NCBI GenBank assembly: GCA_023265785.1 | Contig: JAHFSL010000085.1 | Location: 1-8,214, forward strand | From: Candidatus Coatesiibacteriota bacterium | GTDB lineage: Bacteria > Oederibacteriota > CAKKQC01 | DNA length: 8,214 nt | Direction of reading: 5' to 3' | Shown here: positions 1-7,047 of the stretch, piece by piece | Numbering within the stretch: the first letter of the stretch is position 1 | Layout of the letters: each line of letters opens with the position of its first letter | Translations under genes and position numbers: made by a program | Notes under the pieces: model-generated | The model's database searches: none | What the model was told of the DNA's origin: nothing | The model's input: only the letters and a program-made list of their open reading frames with translations

Positions 1-2314
1 GGCCGGTGAAGCACTGGAAGGCCTGGCCCACGATCAACTGGGTGTCGGAGGAGATCGTCCGCCACGGCCCCTCGTCCGCCAGCACCGTGCCCTCGTCCAC
101 GGCGACGCTTTCCCCCCCCAACTCGACGGTGCGCCGGTAGTCCCAGGACAGGGTGCCGTAGTTGAACTTGAAGATGTGCACCGTCGTGGGGAGGGTCCGG
201 TCCAGCCCCCCCGCGGCGTCGCGGCCGGTGCTCATCAGGACCAGTGAATCCCCGTTGCCCACGGCCTGGTTGGCGGAGGTGAGCCGCCAGGCATAGTGCA
301 TCAGCCCCGCGTAGGACAGCGAGGTGGCGGGTGCATAGGTCAGCCGGTCCTCGTTGTCGCCACCGGTGGAGGCGTGGGAGATGAACTGCCACAGGACGGG
401 GGAGTTTGAGGTGACCTTGTAGATGTCGTTCATCGGGGAGGCGGGGCACACGCCCACCCAGGCAGGGGGGTCGTAGGAGGCGGGGGCCCGCTCGACCTTG
501 CAGCCGGGAATCCCCCCGCCCGGGATGCCGCCGAACCCAAGGAGGCACGAGCCGTTGCCCGGGAACCCGCCGAGGCAGTCGCCGATCAGACAGCCGATCG
601 AATTGCTGACCCCGCCGGTTGTGGACCAACCCGCCCCCTCGTACTGGATGCCGCGCAATTCAAACTGGGTTTTCTTGTTCAGCGGGAAGAAGTCAATGGT
701 GAACCCGGGGCACAGCCCGAAACCCGTCGAGCCGGCGTCCGCGACATACGAGATGTAGGTCGTCGGAAGAATAACGGGCGCCACATGCGAGAACCCGCGC
801 GGCAGGCCCGAGGAGCCCGTGCCGCCGACAATGCCGGTCCGCCCCTGCTCGAAGAGCATGGCGCGGTTGATGACCGTGGCCCCCGCCGTCGTGGCGCTCC
901 GGAGCTGGCCCTTCCACCGCACCGTCATGGTGGCTCCGGGCGGCAGGTCCAGGTTCCAGGTGAGGAGGGTTGTGGCGCCCGCGATCACGCGGCCCGCGGC
1001 GGCCGCGGCGCAGCCGGACGGGGTCATGGTCCAGCCCGAGCAGGGATCCTCCAGCCCGCAATTCGTGCACCAGGCGTCTATCGCCGCGGGCACGGAGTCC
1101 CAGATCTGGACATCCCACCAGGTCCTGGATGCGGACATGTTTTTCACGAAAATCTCGTACGTCATCTCGTCCGGGGGCTGGCCGGGTGAGGAGGCGAACA
1201 GCAGGTCGTTGTCGCCCACCTTCCAGAACAGGAAGCGCCGGGCCACCGTAGTCACGGGCGGGTTCACCTGGGACGTGGGCGAGCAGGTGGTGCCATTCGC
1301 GAACACCTGGGCCGTGTTGGCCAGCCGCCCTCCCTCGGGTGCCGCCACATCGCCGGAACCCGGTTCGAACGATTCGCCGTTGCCCCAGTCCACGGTGACG
1401 GCATAGGTGAGCTCGTTGGTCGTGCCGCCGGTGACCGCCCCGCCCGGCAATGACCAGCGCAGGCGAGGCGGGGGGCCGGGGTCCGGGCCCCATCCGGCGT
1501 CGGGCGCAGGTACGGCACTGCCCGCGACATAGTGGGTGAACGCGGGCACGGTGTCCATGACCAGAATGCAGGTCAGGGCGGCCAGCCCGGGGCGACCGTA
1601 GAAGAGGGTGTAGGTCACCGTGTCCCCTGGGGCGGCGAAATCCGGGCCGGTTTTCACCGTGTAGACAATGGTATGCGTCGCGTCCTGGAGGTCGTCCAGG
1701 GGGACGAAACAGCCCTGGTTGTCGGCGATCGACCCGCCATCCGTCGTGTTGGTCAGCCCGTGGAATGGGAAGCCCAGCGTGAGCGTGGCCTGGTCGGTCG
1801 GGCATGCGGCAATGTCGGCGTAGATGTCCAGCGAGATGATGGCGCCGCAACAATCCACCCCCGGCGTGCACGGGGGGCATTCGTCGGCGCATCCATCGAA
1901 ATCGGGCGTCGCGCCGCTCCACGTCCAGGCGTCGTATGAGCCCGAATCCTCGGGATAGGTCCCGGCAAAGGACAGGGTGAGGAGGCCGGAATTGCCGGTG
2001 TTGCACGAGGCCATGACATACAGGGCGGCCAGATCCGCCGGACCCGCCGTCCCGAAATTAACGACGGTCAGCCCCGTGAGGATTTCGGACGTGAACCCGC
2101 ACCCGTCGCAGACGATGGCCTCGAAGGAGGCGGCGTGGAACCGCGTCCAGTTGGGAAAGATGAATTGCGTCTGGATGCTTCCCTCGCCCCAGGCATCCAC
2201 GGCGCACCCGTCGGCTCGGGCAGGTGTGGCGGGAGCCGCCAGGGCGGCCAGGGCCAGGGCGACTGGCGCCGCGAACCACCGCAAACCCTGCCCCCTCTGA
2301 CCTGCTTTCACCAT
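1..2314 (-). CDS. Exported cysteine-rich protein with DUF11-like repeats (3' end outside window)
   Basis: The frame is open for 771 codons from ATG 2314 to the left edge, so the C-terminus is missing. Residues 1-34 form a Sec signal peptide: basic residues K3, R7 and R12, an Ala/Leu-rich core at about 13-27, and a likely cut after Ala34 (PARA|DG). Two segments, about 216-345 and 357-495, resemble DUF11/conserved-repeat beta-sandwiches: GDTVTYTLFY and DEMTYEIFVKN strands are each followed by a D[ST]VPA motif (MDTVPAF, WDSVPAA). There are 24 cysteines, dense at 142-156 (CADECPPC...CC) and 416-435, plus a Gly/Cys stretch at 575-605. No transmembrane anchor or catalytic motif is visible. DUF11 proteins are usually large surface or secreted proteins, so a structural or adhesive role outside the cytoplasm is inferred. 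The true function is unknown. ATG 2314 was chosen over in-frame ATGs at 2320 and 2323 because AGGTG (2328-2324) lies 9 nt before it. It is divergent from the AraC-type regulator. Confidence 0.85.
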   Translation of the reverse strand, partial: MVKAGQRGQGLRWFAAPVALALAALAAPATPARADGCAVDAWGEGSIQTQFIFPNWTRFHAASFEAIVCDGCGFTSEILTGLTVVNFGTAGPADLAALYVMASCNTGNSGLLTLSFAGTYPEDSGSYDAWTWSGATPDFDGCADECPPCTPGVDCCGAIISLDIYADIAACPTDQATLTLGFPFHGLTNTTDGGSIADNQGCFVPLDDLQDATHTIVYTVKTGPDFAAPGDTVTYTLFYGRPGLAALTCILVMDTVPAFTHYVAGSAVPAPDAGWGPDPGPPPRLRWSLPGGAVTGGTTNELTYAVTVDWGNGESFEPGSGDVAAPEGGRLANTAQVFANGTTCSPTSQVNPPVTTVARRFLFWKVGDNDLLFASSPGQPPDEMTYEIFVKNMSASRTWWDVQIWDSVPAAIDAWCTNCGLEDPCSGWTMTPSGCAAAAAGRVIAGATTLLTWNLDLPPGATMTVRWKGQLRSATTAGATVINRAMLFEQGRTGIVGGTGSSGLPRGFSHVAPVILPTTYISYVADAGSTGFGLCPGFTIDFFPLNKKTQFELRGIQYEGAGWSTTGGVSNSIGCLIGDCLGGFPGNGSCLLGFGGIPGGGIPGCKVERAPASYDPPAWVGVCPASPMNDIYKVTSNSPVLWQFISHASTGGDNEDRLTYAPATSLSYAGLMHYAWRLTSANQAVGNGDSLVLMSTGRDAAGGLDRTLPTTVHIFKFNYGTLSWDYRRTVELGGESVAVDEGTVLADEGPWRTISSDTQLIVGQAFQCFTG

Positions 2315-2333
2315 GACCATCATCACCTATAAT
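2305..2333 (+). promoter_or_regulatory. Candidate sigma70-type promoter of the AraC-family regulator gene
   Basis: A perfect TATAAT lies at 2328-2333. CTTTCA at 2305-2310, 17 bp upstream, is a weak -35 match (3 of 6 to TTGACA). Initiation near 2340 would leave a leader of about 15 nt before ATG 2356. The element overlaps the start region and Shine-Dalgarno of the divergent exported-protein gene, so the two transcription units would compete here. The -10 is striking in such GC-rich DNA. The -35 is unconvincing, so an activator may be needed. Confidence 0.5.
2324..2328 (-). promoter_or_regulatory. Probable Shine-Dalgarno AGGTG of the exported protein gene
   Basis: AGGTG read on the minus strand sits 9 nt before ATG 2314 and only 0 and 3 nt before the ATGs at 2323 and 2320. 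This is the main reason for preferring 2314. The match to the anti-SD is modest. Confidence 0.45.
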
Positions 2334-2355
2334 GCGTCCAGTTGGGGGGGAGGGA

Positions 2356-3255
2356 ATGAACCGGACGGCTGGCGCCATATACGATCCTGCTCTCCTTCCC
2401 GCCCGGCCCCGCGCCGAGGAGCCCCTCCGGGCCGGCTCCCTGGTTAGCGGTCGGCTGGACATGGACGAGTCCTACCACCCGTTCCGCAGCCGGGGGACGC
2501 CCTCCTGGCTCCTTTTTTTCACCCAGCGTGGCGCCGGATTTTTCCGGAGCGCCGCGGGCGAGGTGCGGTACGCCAGGCCCGGCGAACTCCTGGCCTACGA
2601 ACCTGGCGTCCTGCAGGAGTACGGGACCCTTCCCGGGCGGCGGTGGTCGTTCCACTGGGTGCGGTTCACGCCGCGCCCCGCCTGGCTGGTGTGGTTGCGC
2701 TGGCCGCGGGTGCGCCCGGCCTGGGGGCTGCGTGCGCTGGAGCCGGCCACCCCGTCCCGACGCCGCATGCTGGCCTCCGAATTCGAGCGCCTGCACCGGG
2801 ACCTGCGGTTCGGCACGCCCGCCCGGACCGACCTCGCCATGAACACCATTGAACGGATGCTCATCCTGGTCGCCGAACACCTGTCGCCCACGCGCGGGCG
2901 CCCGCTGGACGACCGCATCCTCCGCGTGCTCGAAGCCATCGCGACCCGGCCCGAGGTTGTCTACCGGGTGCCGGACATGGCCCGCGAGGCCGGGCTGTCG
3001 GCGTCGCGCTTCGCCCATCTCTTCCGGAGGGAAACGGGCATGTCCGTGATCAATGCGGTCCTGCAGACGCGCCTGCGCGAGGCGGCGCGCCATCTCGCCC
3101 TGACGCGCCTGCCGGTCTCGCGCATTGCGCTCGCCCTGGGGTTCAATTCGCCGTTCTATTTTTCCCTGCGGTTTCGCCGCCAATTCAGGCTGAGTCCGAC
3201 CCAGTACCGCCGGCGCGCCCTGCCTCCGGGGAGGGCCGCGGCGCGCCGGGATTAG
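2356..3255 (+). CDS. AraC-family transcriptional regulator, arabinose-AraC-like
   Basis: This is a 299-residue cytoplasmic DNA-binding regulator, close to the 292 residues of E. coli AraC. Residues about 30-118 form a cupin-like sensing domain: FFTQRGAGFF, RPGELLAYEPG, then EYG and RRWSFHWVRFTPRPAW with WLRWP. This closely parallels the AraC segment around its arabinose-contacting Tyr82 and Trp95, equivalent to Tyr89 and Trp101 here. A linker follows, then two helix-turn-helix motifs at about 205-228 (VPDMAREAGLSASRFAHLFR) and 252-286 (ending FRLSPTQYRR). A sugar ligand is plausible, but the AraC His93 position appears to be Phe99, so the ligand may differ. ATG 2356 is preferred because GGAGGG runs just before it, although the spacing is unusually short. 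ATG 2332, in frame, would add eight residues and overlaps the -10 box. It is divergent from the exported-protein gene, a common regulator/target layout, and its stop overlaps that of the glycosyltransferase. Confidence 0.9.
   Translation: MNRTAGAIYDPALLPARPRAEEPLRAGSLVSGRLDMDESYHPFRSRGTPSWLLFFTQRGAGFFRSAAGEVRYARPGELLAYEPGVLQEYGTLPGRRWSFHWVRFTPRPAWLVWLRWPRVRPAWGLRALEPATPSRRRMLASEFERLHRDLRFGTPARTDLAMNTIERMLILVAEHLSPTRGRPLDDRILRVLEAIATRPEVVYRVPDMAREAGLSASRFAHLFRRETGMSVINAVLQTRLREAARHLALTRLPVSRIALALGFNSPFYFSLRFRRQFRLSPTQYRRRALPPGRAAARRD
3252..3255. other. Interlocked convergent stop codons (TTAG)
   Basis: The four bases TTAG hold the TAG stop of the regulator gene (3253-3255, plus strand) and the TAA stop of the glycosyltransferase gene (3254-3252, minus strand). 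There is no intergenic space for a conventional bidirectional terminator, so each transcript must end inside the other gene. Confidence 0.9.
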
Positions 3256-5174
3256 GGCGGGGGCGACGCGGCCGTGGGGAATTCCGCCTCGGCGCCGCCG
3301 ACGGTCAGCGGTGATGCCCGGCCGGTCAGCCAGTCCGTGACGCCGATCCGGACGACCGCCGTGCGGTTCCAGGTCTCAGCCGGAACCGCATCACACGGGT
3401 CCCGGACCCGGTCGCCCGGCCGCCAGAGCCGGGCTGGGCTCAGGCCGTCCGCCGGATCGTGGTCGAGAATGGCCAGGGTCCGTCGGCCTGCGTCGAGCAG
3501 GCGAACGCGAATCGTCCAGTCGCGGTCAGGCCGTTGCAAGCAGATCCAGTCGAGGATGAGGGTCACGCCGCCCGGTCCTCGCCGCGTCCCGGCGCCGGCC
3601 AGCCGGAGGCCGGCGCCAAAGACGGCGTCCGGCCCGGGGAGCCGTTCCGCGGCCGGAGGCCGCCGGGGTGCGAGACGCCCTGGGGGAACCTTCCAGAGCG
3701 CGTAGGAGAGGCCGTTCTCCTCCCGCCAGTCCTGGATCAGGGAGGCACGGCCCGGGTGCGCCGCCTGCCATCCGTCGAACGCCCGGAGCGTGCCCGGGCT
3801 GAAGAGGGAGTGCGCGGCCACGAGATGGATCGGCCGGTACGGAAACCGGTGGAGGAGTGATGGCACCGCATCAGGCGTTCCCTCATAGAAGGCGACGGTG
3901 GCGTACCGGCCGCCGGCAACGAGCCTGTCGAGGCATTCCCACTTGAGGTCCAGCGGCACCAGCAGGACGGCGGGAGGGCGGGTCCGCGCGAGGGCCGAGG
4001 CCATGAACTCCAGCGCGCCGCGGCGAGGGTATTCTGGGGCCCGAAACGGGTCCGTCGCCCATTGCCGGAGCGCCAGCGACGCGACCAGCGCGGCGGCCAC
4101 CAGGGCCGCCGCGGCGGCGGTCCCGCCGGCACGTTGCGCCGCCCGGCGGCACACCCAGTCCAGCCCGATGGCCTGCAACAGGCACCAGACCGGGAGGAGG
4201 AACGCCAGGTACCGCTCCCACTCCGGGATTGGGGTCAGGGCCAGGAGTGCGAGATACCCGGCCAGCGCACCGCCCAGCAGGGCCGTGCCACGGCGGGTGT
4301 TCGGATCCGCCAGGGCCAGGGCACCCAGCGGCAGGGCCAGCAGAGGCGGGATGGCCGTGGCATGCGAGAGCGTGCGGACCCAGAACCAGAAGTCGGCCCC
4401 GGCGTGGGCGAGGTCCAGCCCCACCGGGTTCGGGCCGCCGCCGGGCCGCCAGGGCAGGAACGGATTCCGGTTGGCGAGTTCCCATACGACGAGGGGCGTC
4501 AGCCCGAGGGCGAGGCCACGCAGCGCGCGGCGGAGGGGGACGCGGCCGGGTGGCAGGACGCCGCGCAGGCCGGGTCGCGCGGCGAGTAGGAGGACGGCAA
4601 CCACGGCCAGCAGGCCGAACTGCTTGCACCCGGCGGCCGCCGCGGCCAGTCCACCGGCCCAGCCCCACGCGCCGGCCCAGGCGGCCGCCAGCGCGGCGGT
4701 GGTCGCCGCGCCCAGCCCGGCGTCGGTGAAGACGGAGTGGACATAGAACTCCCAGAACCAGGAGGTGCCCAGCAGGACCACGGCCAGCCACCCGGCCAGC
4801 GGGCCGGCGAGCCGGGCGCCCAGTGCGAAGACGGCCACGCCCGCGGCGATCCCGGCCAGCCGGCTGGGCACCATGGCGGTGGCGAGTCCAGGCCGTTCCA
4901 GGGTGAAGGCCGCGCTGACCGCCAGCGGCAGAAGCGGCGGCTTGTCCACCCGGACGAGCGGATGCCGCAGGAACCAGTCATGCTGGTGTGCCATCTGCCG
5001 GCCCCACAGCATGTACACGGCTTCGTCCATGTGCGCGCCGCGGGCGCCGTCCACGGCCGCGACGCCGGCCAGCCACTGCAATGCCGCCGCGAGGGCGGCC
5101 GCCAGAAGGAGGGAGGGGAGCCGGGGCGGATTCGCGCAAGGCATCGGTCCCGTATCGTACCAACCGCGCGCCAT
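3252..5174 (-). CDS. GT-C/PMT-family membrane glycosyltransferase (ArnT/dolichyl-phosphate-mannose transferase-like)
   Basis: This 640-residue polytopic membrane protein probably transfers a sugar from a polyprenyl-phosphate donor to an acceptor on the outer face of the cytoplasmic membrane. After a first hydrophobic helix (about 20-41) comes the family's acidic loop motif HMDEAVYMLWGRQM (Asp50, Glu51), then VRVDKPPLLPL (75-84) and SVFTDAGLG (147-155), all standard PMT_2 landmarks. Further Ala/Leu-rich helices follow at about 105-135, 155-200, 215-232, 270-290, 298-315, 322-340 and 352-370. Residues from about 400 are soluble. The last 130 or so (about 505-627: LDWICLQRPDRDWTIRVRLLD, LWRPGDRV, VVRIGVTDWLTGRASPLTV) resemble the beta-sandwich tail found on many bacterial members. 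Donor and acceptor cannot be read from sequence. ATG 5144 (MPCANPP) is an equally plausible start just before the first helix. Neither start has a good Shine-Dalgarno. It is divergent from the GHL6 gene and convergent with the AraC-type gene. Confidence 0.85.
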   Translation of the reverse strand: MARGWYDTGPMPCANPPRLPSLLLAAALAAALQWLAGVAAVDGARGAHMDEAVYMLWGRQMAHQHDWFLRHPLVRVDKPPLLPLAVSAAFTLERPGLATAMVPSRLAGIAAGVAVFALGARLAGPLAGWLAVVLLGTSWFWEFYVHSVFTDAGLGAATTAALAAAWAGAWGWAGGLAAAAAGCKQFGLLAVVAVLLLAARPGLRGVLPPGRVPLRRALRGLALGLTPLVVWELANRNPFLPWRPGGGPNPVGLDLAHAGADFWFWVRTLSHATAIPPLLALPLGALALADPNTRRGTALLGGALAGYLALLALTPIPEWERYLAFLLPVWCLLQAIGLDWVCRRAAQRAGGTAAAAALVAAALVASLALRQWATDPFRAPEYPRRGALEFMASALARTRPPAVLLVPLDLKWECLDRLVAGGRYATVAFYEGTPDAVPSLLHRFPYRPIHLVAAHSLFSPGTLRAFDGWQAAHPGRASLIQDWREENGLSYALWKVPPGRLAPRRPPAAERLPGPDAVFGAGLRLAGAGTRRGPGGVTLILDWICLQRPDRDWTIRVRLLDAGRRTLAILDHDPADGLSPARLWRPGDRVRDPCDAVPAETWNRTAVVRIGVTDWLTGRASPLTVGGAEAEFPTAASPPP

Positions 5175-5203
5175 TGTCCCGGGGCTGGACCGGGGAGTAC
5201 ACT
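5174..5203 (+). promoter_or_regulatory. Candidate promoter of the GHL6 gene
   Basis: TTGTCC (5174-5179, 4 of 6 to TTGACA) and TACACT (5198-5203, 4 of 6 to TATAAT) are separated by 18 bp. Initiation about 7 nt after the -10 would fall at or beside GTG 5210, implying a leaderless message if that is the start codon. The element lies in the short divergent gap with the glycosyltransferase. It is pattern-based only and weak. Confidence 0.3.
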
Positions 5204-5209
5204 TGGCGG

Positions 5210-7030
5210 GTGAAGCCTCCGCCCGCCCCCGCCGTATCGGGCCCGCTCGCGGCGACGCTGGCGCGGTGGCGGGAGCCGGTCCGGATGATCCAACCCAATC
5301 TGCGGCTGGTGGACGCCCGGGGGATGGACGGCGCCCGACTTATTCGACAGTGCCGCGACCACGGGGCCAATGCGGTGCTCCTGAACGCGGGTGGCATCGT
5401 GGCCTGGTATCCCACCGCCCAACCGTGGCACTGGCGCAATCCCCTGCTCGCCCGTGACTTCGTGGGCGAGGCGACCGCCGAGGCGCGGCGGCTCGGCGTA
5501 CGGGTGCTCCTGCGCATGGACTGGTCCTGCCTCCTGCCCGCGATCGCCCGCCGCCACCGGAATTGGCTGGCGCTGGATGTCGCGGGTCGTCCCCAGATCG
5601 AGTGGCGGCGTACGGCCCATCCCCTCTGGCGCACCTGCCCCGAGCGTCCGTACTGGCGGCGCCACGCCTTCCGCGCGCTGGAGGAGTTGATGGCCCGGTA
5701 CCCGTTCGACGGCTTCTTCTTTAATGCCTGGGACCGGCCCGACTGCCGGTGCCCGGAGTGCACGGCGGCCTGCCGGAAGGCGCTGGGCGCGGTGCCGGGC
5801 CGTGGTGTCCCTTGGACGACTGCCTTCGGGCGCGCCTGGCGGCGGTGGCGGGGGGAGCGCACGGCGGCGTTCACCCGCGACCTCAACGCCCGGATCAAGC
5901 GCTTTTCCCCCGGGACCCTGCTGACCGTGGACTTTCACCTCACCAATGACCATCCCCACCACCTCGCGGGCGCGGCCTGGGATGGGGCGGGGCTCGCGGA
6001 CGCGGTGGACATGGTCACGGTGGAGGCCTTCAACTTCCTGAACCGGCCCCGCCCCCACTGGCGATTCTGGGCGGAGGAGGAGGCCCGGATGATCCGGTCG
6101 TTCCCCGCGGGGAAGCCCGGGATTGTGCTCCTGTCGGGCTCGGAACGGTGGATCGGCCGGCGCGTCGTGCAGGCGCCGGAGGTGACGGCGGAGGGGATCC
6201 GCCAGATCGTGTCCCACGGGGCGATTCCCTGCGTGGCCGTCTCCGGCGATTTCCGACAGGACGATACCCGGGTTTGGCCGGTGACCGGCCGGATCTTTCG
6301 CGCGCTGGTCCGGCGGCCGCCTCCCCGCCATCCCCCGTCCACCCGCGCCCGGATCGCGCTGGTCTACGGCCAGCGGACGATGGATGCGTACGGGGGTGAC
6401 CGGTGTCGGGACAAGGCGCTGGCCCACTATCGCGGCTGGTATGAGGCCCTGCGCGAGACCGGGGCGGTCTTCACCGTGGTGCACGATGGCGTCCTGCCGG
6501 AATTCCTTTCAACCCGTCCCCGCCTGACCACGCTGATCCTTCCGAATGTCGCCTGCCTGTCCGGGGCGGCGTGTCGCGTGGTGGATGGCTGGGTGAGTGG
6601 CGGCGGCCGGCTGGTGGCGGAATTCGAGACCTCCCGGTGTGACGAGCGGGGCCGGCAGCGGGCGCGGTTCGGCCTGCGCTGCCTTGGGCGCCGCCCGGGC
6701 CGTATGGTCACCTTCCCCGGAACCTGGTTCGACGCGGCCGGGCCGGGCCGCCGGTGGGTGGGCGGGCACACGCGCATTCACCCGGTGGCGGGCGAATTCC
6801 TCCTCACGCGGGGAAGCCGCCGCGATGCCGTGCTGGCCCTGCTGGACTGGACCTTCAACAACAAGCCCGAGTGGTCCCGGCCGGAGCGGTCCACCGGCCA
6901 GCACGGAATCTATCTGTCCCGGTTCGGCCGCGGCCGGGTCCGCTACCTGCCGTGGTCGCCCGGCGCGCTCTACCACCAGCAGGGCAGTCCGGAGCACCGC
7001 GACCTGATCGCCCGCCTCATCGCGCGCTGA
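5210..7030 (+). CDS. GHL6-family putative glycoside hydrolase with GH42-type trimerisation domain
   Basis: This is a 606-residue protein with no signal peptide or membrane segment, so probably cytoplasmic. Residues about 20-290 form a TIM-barrel-like domain with the layout of hypothetical glycosyl hydrolase 6 (Pfam GHL6): WREPVRMIQPNLRLVDA, HGANAVLLNAGGIVAWYPT, a strand ending LLRMDWS (about 100-106), YPFDGFFFNAWD (164-175), then CRCPECTAAC (179-188), matching the CxCxxC seen in relatives. Residues about 380-500 (ARIALVYGQRTMDAYGG, TTLILPNVACLSG, WVSGGGRLVAEFET) look like the amidotransferase-fold trimerisation domain of GH42 beta-galactosidases. The tail (about 565-606, GIYLSRFGRGRVRYLPW) fits a closing beta segment. 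Substrate and catalytic carboxylates are not established for this family; Glu272 (VEAFNF) and Asp175 are candidates only. GTG 5210 keeps the conserved WREPVRMIQ block intact. ATG 5285, with GGGAG 9 nt upstream, is the alternative and would drop 25 residues. Confidence 0.8.
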   Translation: MKPPPAPAVSGPLAATLARWREPVRMIQPNLRLVDARGMDGARLIRQCRDHGANAVLLNAGGIVAWYPTAQPWHWRNPLLARDFVGEATAEARRLGVRVLLRMDWSCLLPAIARRHRNWLALDVAGRPQIEWRRTAHPLWRTCPERPYWRRHAFRALEELMARYPFDGFFFNAWDRPDCRCPECTAACRKALGAVPGRGVPWTTAFGRAWRRWRGERTAAFTRDLNARIKRFSPGTLLTVDFHLTNDHPHHLAGAAWDGAGLADAVDMVTVEAFNFLNRPRPHWRFWAEEEARMIRSFPAGKPGIVLLSGSERWIGRRVVQAPEVTAEGIRQIVSHGAIPCVAVSGDFRQDDTRVWPVTGRIFRALVRRPPPRHPPSTRARIALVYGQRTMDAYGGDRCRDKALAHYRGWYEALRETGAVFTVVHDGVLPEFLSTRPRLTTLILPNVACLSGAACRVVDGWVSGGGRLVAEFETSRCDERGRQRARFGLRCLGRRPGRMVTFPGTWFDAAGPGRRWVGGHTRIHPVAGEFLLTRGSRRDAVLALLDWTFNNKPEWSRPERSTGQHGIYLSRFGRGRVRYLPWSPGALYHQQGSPEHRDLIARLIAR

Positions 7031-7047
7031 CCACGCGCCGAGCGCGG

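Noticed and set aside
112..119. Run of eight C as a phase-variation tract in the exported-protein gene
   Set aside because: The frame is intact on both sides, and a single 8-base run in such GC-rich DNA is not evidence of phase variation.
693..2006. A 437-codon frame on the minus strand starting at 2006
   Set aside because: It is Arg/Pro/His-rich with no domain signal and is a frame-shadow of the exported-protein gene, whose own frame gives a signal peptide and DUF11-like motifs.
2512..2520. Run of seven T in the regulator gene as a terminator or frameshift site
   Set aside because: No GC stem precedes it, and the frame reads through it with family-consistent residues (LLFFTQ) on both sides.
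2323..3183. A 286-codon frame antisense to the AraC-type regulator
   Set aside because: It is low in hydrophobic residues, has no motif, and is fully covered by a convincing regulator gene on the other strand.
5154..5159. TACGAT on the minus strand as a -10 for the glycosyltransferase gene
   Set aside because: There is no -35-like hexamer at 16-18 bp, and it would start RNA only a few bases before the internal ATG at 5144.
4988..5209. Upstream extension of the GHL6 frame to ATG 4988
   Set aside because: The extra 74 residues are Arg/Pro-rich without family similarity and overlap the start of the divergent glycosyltransferase gene.
4499..6484. A 661-codon minus-strand frame across the glycosidase and glycosyltransferase genes
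   Set aside because: Composition is Pro/Arg/Gly-rich and it lies antisense to the GHL6 domain and out of frame with the glycosyltransferase. This is typical of high-GC shadow frames.
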